Shown here: positions 1 through 6,174 of the stretch, one piece after another
Position numbering within the stretch: the stretch's first letter is position 1
How the letters are laid out: each line of letters starts with the position of its first letter
Origin: CAZTKP01 sp964614215
GTDB lineage: Bacteria; UBP6; UBA1177
Reading direction: 5' to 3'
DNA: 16,291 nucleotides
Assembly: GCA_964614215.1 (NCBI GenBank)
Contig: CAZTKP010000049.1
Location: 1-16,291 of the forward strand
The notes under the pieces: model-generated
Database searches by the model: none
Seen by the model: only the letters and a program-made list of their open reading frames with translations
What the model was told of the DNA's origin: nothing
Made by a program: the position numbers and the translations under genes

Positions 1-1452
1 TTACCTCTTCCAGAAAGCTTTCGTGAATATTATCAGGACAGTATAGACTTCAAGTCTTCCTACTATCATCGCAAAAGATAGAAACCACTTTACGTAATCC
101 GGATAGAAGAAGTAGTTGTCGGTGGGTCCTATTTTTCCAAATCCCGGGCCGATATTTCCAACAGTGGCAAGTGCTGTTGTAAAGGATGTTGTTATATCAG
201 TTCCGGCTGATGCGCATACAAGAGTTGTCAGTATCAGAATAAAAATATAGAGAAAGAAAAACGCGGAAATGGAGTAAGTCATGTCTTTTTTTATGGGTTT
301 TCCGTCGATCCAGATGGGGAGAACCCCTTTAGGATGGACAAGGTACTTCATTTCGTTTATTCCAAGCTTAAAAAGGGCCACAAGCCTGATGACTTTTATT
401 CCGCCGCCTGTGGAGCCGCTGCATGCACCTATGAACATAAGTGAGAACAGTGCAAGCTGAGCAAAGTAAGGCCATTTTTCAAAGTCAGCCGTTCCGTAGC
501 CTGTTGTTGTTATGATCGATGCCACCTGAAATGATGCGTATCTGAAAGCTTTGGATAATGTGCCGTAAGTATTCTGATAAAGATTGATGGTAACTGCGGC
601 GGTAGCTATCCCGACGATAAGCAGATAGACTTTAAGTTCCGTATTTTTGAAAACGCTGACCACTTTACCCGTAATGAGTCTGTAATGCAGCGTGAAGTTA
701 ACTCCTGCAAGGATCATAAAAACAGTTATAACGCCATCCACATAGGCAGAATCATAGTGACCGACAGATGCGTTTTTGGGAGAAAATCCTCCTGTTGCAA
801 GTGTTCCGAAGGTGTGAGTGAGTGAATCGAAGAGGTCCATTCCGCCTAAATAAAGCAGTCCTGTTTCAAGAAAGGTCATTCCCAGATAGATGAACCACAG
901 AACTTTTGCTGTCTGAGCAATTCTGGGGGTTATTTTGTCAACAGAGGGGCCCGGAGCCTCAGCTTTGAGTAACTGCAGTCCTCCGATTCCAAGAACAGGG
1001 AGTATTGCGACAGTAAGAACGACGATCCCCATTCCGCCGAGCCAGTGTGTGAGACTTCGCCAGAAAAGCATGGACCTTGAAACAGACTCAATTGCTGTTA
1101 GTATTGTTGCTCCTGTTGTTGTAAATCCTGATGCTGTTTCAAAAAAAGCGTCGGTGTAAGTTGGTATTGCTCCGGAAATATAGAAAGGTAAAGCTCCCAG
1201 TGCTGATGAGAATGTCCATCCAAGCACGACCATGAGAAAACCTTCTCTTGTGGAAAGCCGGTTTATCTTCCACTTCATACTTATAAAGAAAACTATCCCG
1301 GTAACAGTGAACGTTGCGGCAATAATACTGAAAAAGACCAGAGCGTCTTTTGTTTCATCATTAGCAACGGCAATTCCCGCCGGTATTATCATAAAGGATG
1401 CAACAATTGCGACAAGAACAGAAAGCGGTCTTGAAAGTGCTTTGATATTCAT
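1..1452 (-). CDS. trkH: Trk-type potassium uptake protein, membrane subunit TrkH
   Basis: This is the membrane subunit of a Trk K+ uptake system, a channel-like inner-membrane protein gated by the cytoplasmic TrkA ring. The 483-aa length is full size for the family. All four pore-loop filter segments are visible: SGFTTTGAT (about 108-116), LATGGFS (about 218-224), TTTGYG (about 315-320) and TVGNIGPGFG (about 430-439), each with the filter glycine. The glycine-rich intramembrane gating loop GACSGSTGGG lies at about 342-351. Many hydrophobic segments separate these loops. The start ATG shares its A with the trkA stop (TGATG at 1450-1454), so translation is probably coupled. A weak AGG lies 6 nt upstream of the ATG. 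The stop codon occupies positions 1-3, so the gene is complete but its downstream region is not visible. Calling it TrkH rather than the close relative KtrB rests on length and the trkA partner. Confidence 0.95.
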   Translation of the reverse strand: MNIKALSRPLSVLVAIVASFMIIPAGIAVANDETKDALVFFSIIAATFTVTGIVFFISMKWKINRLSTREGFLMVVLGWTFSSALGALPFYISGAIPTYTDAFFETASGFTTTGATILTAIESVSRSMLFWRSLTHWLGGMGIVVLTVAILPVLGIGGLQLLKAEAPGPSVDKITPRIAQTAKVLWFIYLGMTFLETGLLYLGGMDLFDSLTHTFGTLATGGFSPKNASVGHYDSAYVDGVITVFMILAGVNFTLHYRLITGKVVSVFKNTELKVYLLIVGIATAAVTINLYQNTYGTLSKAFRYASFQVASIITTTGYGTADFEKWPYFAQLALFSLMFIGACSGSTGGGIKVIRLVALFKLGINEMKYLVHPKGVLPIWIDGKPIKKDMTYSISAFFFLYIFILILTTLVCASAGTDITTSFTTALATVGNIGPGFGKIGPTDNYFFYPDYVKWFLSFAMIVGRLEVYTVLIIFTKAFWKR

Positions 1453-2795
1453 CAGTTACCTGAGAAAAGTGATTCTATTTTTGATGCTGAAGAGCTTTTA
1501 TAGACAACAACGAGATGGTCTCCTCTCATTATTCTGTATTTTCCGTCAGGAACTATTGATCCCAGACCCCGGGTTGCTGCCGCAACGATGCTGTCTTTGG
1601 GCATTTTAATTTCCTGAAGAGTTTTTCCGTTCACCTTGCAGTTTTCAGGAATAATAAACTCAATCGCTTCGGCATCACCTTCAAAAAGGCTGTAAAAGGT
1701 CTTTATCTGTCCCTTTCTGATGAACTTGAGGATAGCATCAACGGCACTTCGTTTCGGACTTACCGTAACGTCAACACCGAGCTTTTTCGCAATTGAGATA
1801 TAGTTGGGTTTATTGACGGTGGCTACAGCCCTTTTTATTCCGATGCTTTTTGAATAGAGAGATGTAAGAACGTTGAGTTCCTGGTTTTCAGTAACAGTTA
1901 CGATCAGGTCATAGTTCCCGAGGTTCTCTTCCTCAAAGATCTTCTCATCACGCACATCGCCGTTTAGAACAAGAACTTCAGGGAATATCTTTGATATTTC
2001 CTTTGCCTCTTCATAGTCACTTACAACAATGGTCATATCCATCTTTTTCTGAACAAGAGTTCTCATGAGATTTCTTGCAACACGGGTTGTGCCTACGATG
2101 AGGGCTTTTTCGACTTCAAATACTTTTTCTCCCTCTTTGGAAAGAATGTGGTTCATTGTTTCGTTATCTGCCACGATGTAGATATTATCTCCTTCCTTAA
2201 CGACAGTATCGCCTGAAGGTATTATGTCTTCGCTATCTCTTTTTATAAAAGCTGCGACGAACTTTCTTTTTATTTCGCTTTTTATTCTGCTTAGTTTTTT
2301 CCCTGCAAAAATGGAATTCTTTCCTACAATATTTCCTCTTACCGTAATATCCATTCCCTGAAAGGTGAGAACATCGGTTGCAGCGCCTTTGTCAATAATT
2401 TCAGCAAGTTGCTTCGCAGCTTCGATCTCAGGGTTGATGATATAGTCGGCTCCCAGAAAAGGTCTTCCCTGCACTTCAGCGTGTGAATAGTCGAGATTTC
2501 TAACTCTGGCGATCTTTCTTATATCGGCTATTGTTGAAGCGACAGAACAGGAAATGAGGTTGACCTCATCACTTTCAGTAACGGCAATAAAATAGTCTCC
2601 ATCCTCAATATTTATGTCTTTAAGGGTCTGAATAGAGTTTACTTCGCTGTTGATTACTATGCAGTCAAGATCGTTTTCAAGGAATTTGGCTCTGACAGGA
2701 TTTTTTTCAATTATGACAACGTCTTTCCCGGCTTTTATAAGATGCCGCGCGACATCGTAACCAACTGAACCTGCTCCGGCAATTATAAATTTCAT
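1452..2795 (-). CDS. trkA: Trk system potassium regulatory protein TrkA (tandem RCK domains)
   Basis: This is the cytoplasmic NAD(H)/nucleotide-binding regulator that assembles on TrkH and gates K+ uptake. The 447-aa length matches classical two-copy TrkA: RCK_N 1-125, RCK_C about 138-222, a second RCK_N about 228-350 and a second RCK_C about 367-447. The first Rossmann fold has an intact GAGSVG at 7-12 and an acidic residue (E30) after the second strand, as expected for NAD binding. In the second fold the equivalent is GTTRVA (235-240), so the glycine motif is degenerate and nucleotide binding there may be weak. A GAGG ribosome-binding site (2800-2803) precedes the ATG by 4 nt, and a good promoter lies at 2829-2856. 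The gene is upstream of trkH in a two-gene operon and overlaps it by 1 nt. Confidence 0.95.
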   Translation of the reverse strand: MKFIIAGAGSVGYDVARHLIKAGKDVVIIEKNPVRAKFLENDLDCIVINSEVNSIQTLKDINIEDGDYFIAVTESDEVNLISCSVASTIADIRKIARVRNLDYSHAEVQGRPFLGADYIINPEIEAAKQLAEIIDKGAATDVLTFQGMDITVRGNIVGKNSIFAGKKLSRIKSEIKRKFVAAFIKRDSEDIIPSGDTVVKEGDNIYIVADNETMNHILSKEGEKVFEVEKALIVGTTRVARNLMRTLVQKKMDMTIVVSDYEEAKEISKIFPEVLVLNGDVRDEKIFEEENLGNYDLIVTVTENQELNVLTSLYSKSIGIKRAVATVNKPNYISIAKKLGVDVTVSPKRSAVDAILKFIRKGQIKTFYSLFEGDAEAIEFIIPENCKVNGKTLQEIKMPKDSIVAAATRGLGSIVPDGKYRIMRGDHLVVVYKSSSASKIESLFSGN

Positions 2796-2828
2796 AGTAC
2801 CTCAAAAAAGAAACAAATGGCTGACTTC

Positions 2829-2856
2829 ATATTAGGTAAGGTCCCGATATTGTCAA
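2829..2856 (-). promoter_or_regulatory. Predicted sigma70-type promoter for trkA-trkH
   Basis: On the minus strand the -35 box is TTGACA (plus-strand 2851-2856, 6/6 to consensus). A 16-nt spacer follows, then the -10 box TAATAT (2829-2834, 4/6). It would give a leader of about 25-30 nt before the trkA ATG at 2795. It is back to back with the plus-strand promoter at 2872-2900, so a regulator binding between them could affect both. I see no clear operator palindrome. Confidence 0.6.
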
Positions 2857-2871
2857 TTTTTGTATTTTTGT

Positions 2872-2900
2872 TTGATAGATGTACTAAATATAAGTAAAAT
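2872..2900 (+). promoter_or_regulatory. Predicted sigma70-type promoter for the amidase/adhesin operon
   Basis: The -35 box is TTGATA (2872-2877, 5/6), followed by a 17-nt spacer and a -10 box TAAAAT (2895-2900, 5/6). Expected transcription start is near 2907, giving a leader of about 20-25 nt before the GTG at 2930. The surrounding sequence is AT-rich. No other promoter-like pair was noticed in this 134-bp divergent region. Confidence 0.6.
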
Positions 2901-2919
2901 ATCGATGTTCAATAATTTC

Positions 2920-2932
2920 GGAGGACGCTGTG
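2920..2932 (+). promoter_or_regulatory. Ribosome-binding site deciding a GTG start
   Basis: GGAGGA at 2920-2925 lies 4 nt before GTG at 2930-2932. The GTG start gives an intact signal peptide beginning MKRTVF. No in-frame ATG nearby would preserve the signal peptide, so GTG is the chosen start. Confidence 0.75.
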
Positions 2933-5900
2933 AAAAGAACCGTATTTATCATTGCGGCAGTTTTGCTTACAAGTATTTATGTTTCAGGAGTAACTTTAAA
3001 CGTTGAGATTCCCGAATCTTCTTCTTTTTCCAAAGTATCGGTGGATAAGGTGGAGTTCAGGCCTGAAAAAAAGGTTTTATCAGTATATACAACTATTCCA
3101 AAAGAATGGACGGATAAACTGGATCCTCTGGTTCTTGAGAATCTCAGTAGGTATTATCTTAGTTTTTTTAGAGAAAAGATCCCGTTTAAAGCTCTTGTGA
3201 TAATGGCAAGAAACAGTGCGAATGAAAACTATAGGTCTCTTGATGGTTTTTTGCCGGAACTACCGCCTGTGCCTAAGAAAGAGGGTGAAGGGGTTATTGA
3301 TAAGAAAAGTCTTGTACCTGAAAAAGGATACGGAAACGTGGAAGGATTTCTTTCAGGAAAAACTGTATTTTTAAGTCCGGGACACGGATGGTATTACAGT
3401 GATACCATTGATCAGTGGACGACTCAAAGAGGTGTGACTAACGGAATAAGAGAAGATGATTCAAATGCCGAGATCGTGAGCTATTTTCTTCTTCCCTACA
3501 TTCAGAATGCAGGAGCTCTTGTGTTTTCTGCCAGAGAAACTGACAGGGCTGAAGATATGATAATTATTGATGAAGCTGACGGAGACATTTATCCTGAAAA
3601 CGGAACTTATGAAGAAGGGGGGATCTGGACTGATACAACTTCCGGAGAAGGTTACGGAAGAACCACTTTTCCAATTGAGGTCGGTGACAATGTTCTTAAA
3701 ACAGGTATTTACAGATACGCAACTGTCGGGACAAGCTCATGGGCAAGGTGGACTGCAAATTTTAAAAGCAGCGGTTACAGGCACGTCTATGTGACTTATA
3801 AAACTTATACTGACAGAGCACAGGAAGCAGTTTACACAGTCAATCATTCCGGTGGCAGCACTGATGTTAAGGTTAATCAGCAGCATCACGGAAGTACCTG
3901 GGTTGATCTTGGCAGATTTTATTTCGAAGAGGGAATGTCGGCAGAAAAAGGATCTGTTGAGCTGAATATCGACGATAATTCTTCGGCAGATGCAATAATA
4001 ATTGCCGATGCTGTAAAATTTGGTGGTGGTATGGGAGTTTTATCAAGATCAGATGAATTGTCAGAAAAACCAAGATGGGAAGAAGCTGCCAAAGTAAACA
4101 TACAGCTTCTTGGAGCTCCGGAAAGTGTCTATCAGACTTCAGCTGCTGATAATACTTCCGATGTAAGTGCAAGAAGCCGCTGGGCTGCATGGGAGAACGA
4201 GGCTGATTTTGATGACTCTGTCTATCTTTCCTGGCATTCCAATGCAACTACAAATGGAAGTGTAAGGGGATTATCCACATATATTTACGGACCGAATAGT
4301 GTTGATGGTCAGTATCTTACCGAATATGCTGTGGAAGGAAGCGTTTCAATGGGCGAGAAGGTTCACGCAAGAGTTCTCTCTGCGGTTCAGGCTCTCTATG
4401 ATTCCGAGTGGGATGAGATCGGAAGCGGTAACTACAGCGCATTTTTTGGAGAGCTCAACCCGTCGTACAACAGTGAGATGCCGGCCTGTCTGATCGAGCT
4501 TGCGTTCCATGATAATATCTATGATGCAGCAATGCTGAAAGATCCAAAGTTCAGGGATATCGCCGCAAGAGCTGCGTATCAGGGAATAGTTGATTATTTT
4601 GCCGACAGAGATGAGGTTGAACCTGTTTATCTGCCGTCGCCTCCGGAAAAAATAACGGCAGTAACTGATGCTGACGGAAATGTAACTGTTTCATGGGTTG
4701 CAGCTGAAACTGATGAAAATTTTCATACAGGTCATCCGGCGACAGGTTTCATCGTTTACAAAAGTGATAACGGTTACGGTTTTGATAATGGCGTGGATGT
4801 CGGAAACGTTACAGAATACACTTTTTCAGGTCTTGAATTAGGTGAAAAGATCTTTTTCAGAGTAGTCGCATATAACGACGGCGGAATCTCTTTTCCAAGT
4901 GCTGTAACAGGTGCTGTCCCTCAGAAAAACGGGGCACAGATACTTGTTGTGGATGGATTTGAAAGAATTGACAGATTTACTCCGAGATTCGCTGTGGGAG
5001 ATAGCGCAAGCAATAGGTATATGCTTGAATATATTAATAGTTTTAATTATGTTGTTAAATATGCTGAAGTTTTGGAGCAGCTTGGATTTTCCATGGATAG
5101 TATTAGAAAGGACAGTTTCACGGATACAGATATTTCTACTTATGATCACATTATCTGGTTTAGTGGTGAACAGTCCACGGATCCCGGAACTTTCCTGATA
5201 GATGAACAGGCAAAAGTTTCCCAGTATCTCAGTGACGGCGGAACGATGTTCATCAGTGGTTCTGAGATAGGATGGGACCTTGTAGGAAGAGGGTCAACCG
5301 AGGATATTGCTTTTTTCAATGAAGTTCTCAATATTGATTATATTGATGATTCATCGTTGCTGTATACATTTTCAGGAACGGGTGATTTCTCCGGAATATC
5401 CGGTTATTTTGATGACGGAACCTATATTTACCAGGCAAACTATCCTGATGTGATAGAGCCTTATGCAGATGGCGGCGAAACAGTCCTTTTTTATGACGAG
5501 GCTGAGACTCTAGGTGCCGGAGTGATAACTCTGGGAACAAGGAAGGTGGCGTTTCTGGGATTTCCGTTTGAGACAATACTTGATATGAATGTAAAGACAC
5601 AACTTATGACCAAGGTTCTTGAAAAGTTTGAGCTTGAGCCTTGGGAAGTGCCGGATGAGGAAGTGTCTGACGACTCCGACGAGTCTGAAGTGGATGACGA
5701 CTCTGACGACTCTGACCAGTCCGACGAGTCTGAAGTGTCTGACGACTCCGACCAGTCCGACGTGTCCGACCAGTCTGAAGTGTCTGACCAGTCCGAAGTG
5801 TCCGACGACTCCGACCAGTCCGAATTGTCCGACGACTCCGACCAGTCCGACCAGTCCGAAGTGTCCGACGACTCCGACCAGTCCGAATTGTCCGACCAGT

Positions 5901-5998
5901 CCGACCCGTCTGACCAGTCCGACCAGTCCGAATTGTCCGACGACTCCGACGAGTCCCAGTCCGATAGTGGTTGCGGGTGTGTTTTAATTAGTTTGTAA
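2930..5998 (+). CDS. Secreted Amidase_3-type protein with inserted golvesin-C-like domain, FN3, GATase-like domain and acidic stalk
   Basis: This is an exported 1022-aa protein, probably a zinc N-acetylmuramoyl-L-alanine amidase or related envelope hydrolase. Residues 1-20 form a signal peptide (MKRT, hydrophobic core, likely cleavage near VSG). Residues 21-140 are unrecognised. Amidase_3 motifs follow: SPGHG with H152, E175 in REDDSNAE, H436 in YLSWHSNA, and E523 in LIELAFHDN, matching the family's three zinc ligands and catalytic glutamate. Between the second and third lie about 140 residues (230-365) resembling the golvesin/xanthan-lyase C-terminal beta domain (YTVNHSGGST, VNQQ, WVDLGRFYF, IADAVKF). 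Then come FN3 (about 570-664), a ThuA/GATase-like domain (about 668-900), an acidic x-S-[D/E] repeat (912-1013) and the tail GCGCVLISL. Bacteroidota proteins annotated as xanthan lyases or amidases, as I recall them, share the core; the stalk and Cys tail look like additions. It leads an operon with the giant lipoprotein gene. The substrate (peptidoglycan or exopolysaccharide) is not decided by sequence. Confidence 0.8.
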   Translation: MKRTVFIIAAVLLTSIYVSGVTLNVEIPESSSFSKVSVDKVEFRPEKKVLSVYTTIPKEWTDKLDPLVLENLSRYYLSFFREKIPFKALVIMARNSANENYRSLDGFLPELPPVPKKEGEGVIDKKSLVPEKGYGNVEGFLSGKTVFLSPGHGWYYSDTIDQWTTQRGVTNGIREDDSNAEIVSYFLLPYIQNAGALVFSARETDRAEDMIIIDEADGDIYPENGTYEEGGIWTDTTSGEGYGRTTFPIEVGDNVLKTGIYRYATVGTSSWARWTANFKSSGYRHVYVTYKTYTDRAQEAVYTVNHSGGSTDVKVNQQHHGSTWVDLGRFYFEEGMSAEKGSVELNIDDNSSADAIIIADAVKFGGGMGVLSRSDELSEKPRWEEAAKVNIQLLGAPESVYQTSAADNTSDVSARSRWAAWENEADFDDSVYLSWHSNATTNGSVRGLSTYIYGPNSVDGQYLTEYAVEGSVSMGEKVHARVLSAVQALYDSEWDEIGSGNYSAFFGELNPSYNSEMPACLIELAFHDNIYDAAMLKDPKFRDIAARAAYQGIVDYFADRDEVEPVYLPSPPEKITAVTDADGNVTVSWVAAETDENFHTGHPATGFIVYKSDNGYGFDNGVDVGNVTEYTFSGLELGEKIFFRVVAYNDGGISFPSAVTGAVPQKNGAQILVVDGFERIDRFTPRFAVGDSASNRYMLEYINSFNYVVKYAEVLEQLGFSMDSIRKDSFTDTDISTYDHIIWFSGEQSTDPGTFLIDEQAKVSQYLSDGGTMFISGSEIGWDLVGRGSTEDIAFFNEVLNIDYIDDSSLLYTFSGTGDFSGISGYFDDGTYIYQANYPDVIEPYADGGETVLFYDEAETLGAGVITLGTRKVAFLGFPFETILDMNVKTQLMTKVLEKFELEPWEVPDEEVSDDSDESEVDDDSDDSDQSDESEVSDDSDQSDVSDQSEVSDQSEVSDDSDQSELSDDSDQSDQSEVSDDSDQSELSDQSDPSDQSDQSELSDDSDESQSDSGCGCVLISL
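5663..5968 (+). repeat. 9-nt tandem repeat encoding 34 x-S-[D/E] triads
   Basis: The region is 34 consecutive 9-nt units encoding a three-residue repeat x-S-D or x-S-E, where x is D, E, Q, V, L or P. Of the first 32 units, 31 keep the central Ser; the exception is VDD (unit 4). The last two (ESQ, SDS) are degenerate. The Ser codons are TCC or TCT and Asp is almost always GAC, unlike the GAT-rich coding sequence around it. A perfect 48-nt copy recurs at 5786-5833 and 5849-5896 (period 63 nt, seven units), pointing to recent duplication. The product has no Lys or Arg and is very acidic, probably an extended, possibly Ca2+-binding stalk. It is analogous to staphylococcal SD repeats but with a different unit. 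Confidence 0.9.
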
Positions 5999-6155
5999 TT
6001 NNNNNNNNNNNNNNNNNNNNNNNNNNNNNNNNNNNNNNNNNNNNNNNNNNNNNNNNNNNNNNNNNNNNNNNNNNNNNNNNNNNNNNNNNNNNNNNNNNNN
6101 CCGACGAGTCCCAGTCCGATAGTGGTTGCGGGTGTGTTTTAATTAGTTTGTAATT
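5946..6155. repeat. Identical 55-bp contig ends flanking an N gap (assembly artefact)
   Basis: Positions 5946-6000 and 6101-6155 are identical over 55 bases, from CCGACGAGTCCC to GTTTGTAATT, and end exactly at the N block on the left and begin exactly at it on the right. This is how two contigs from a de Bruijn assembler with k=55 look when scaffolded without merging the overlap. The real sequence probably has one copy and no gap, which shortens this locus by 155 bp. Confidence 0.9.
6001..6100. other. Assembly gap (100 N placeholder), probably zero or negative length
   Basis: Exactly 100 N, a standard unknown-length placeholder. Because the flanks overlap by 55 identical bases, I infer that no sequence is missing here. 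The left copy already contains the complete stop codon of the amidase gene (TAA at 5996-5998). Confidence 0.9.
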
Positions 6156-6161
6156 TTTTTT

Positions 6162-6174
6162 GAGGATAGTGATG
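6162..6174 (+). promoter_or_regulatory. Ribosome-binding site deciding the ATG start of the giant lipoprotein
   Basis: GAGGA at 6162-6166 follows a run of eight T (6154-6161) and lies 5 nt before ATG at 6172. The in-frame TTG at 6160 and GTG at 6169 are less likely starts, since the TTG overlaps the ribosome-binding site itself. The ATG gives a canonical lipoprotein signal peptide. The same GAGG signal with a 4-5-nt spacer is used by trkA, the amidase gene and the second lipoprotein gene. Confidence 0.75.

Noticed and set aside
3873..4247. Minus-strand 124-codon open frame inside the amidase gene
   Set aside because: It is antisense to a conserved catalytic region, with no ribosome-binding site and atypical composition.
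5663..5968. CRISPR-like spacing of short repeats
   Set aside because: Units are contiguous 9-mers in frame with a protein and have no unique spacers.
5619..5987. Open frame of 122 codons rich in T-S-P-T-C-P in a second frame of the stalk repeat
   Set aside because: It is a shadow of the 9-nt repeat, has no plausible ribosome-binding site, and its Thr/Pro/Cys pattern follows directly from reading TCCGAC-type repeats one base out.
6160..6171. TTG at 6160 or GTG at 6169 as start of the giant lipoprotein
   Set aside because: The TTG overlaps the GAGGA ribosome-binding site, and the ATG at 6172 has correct spacing and starts a standard lipoprotein signal.
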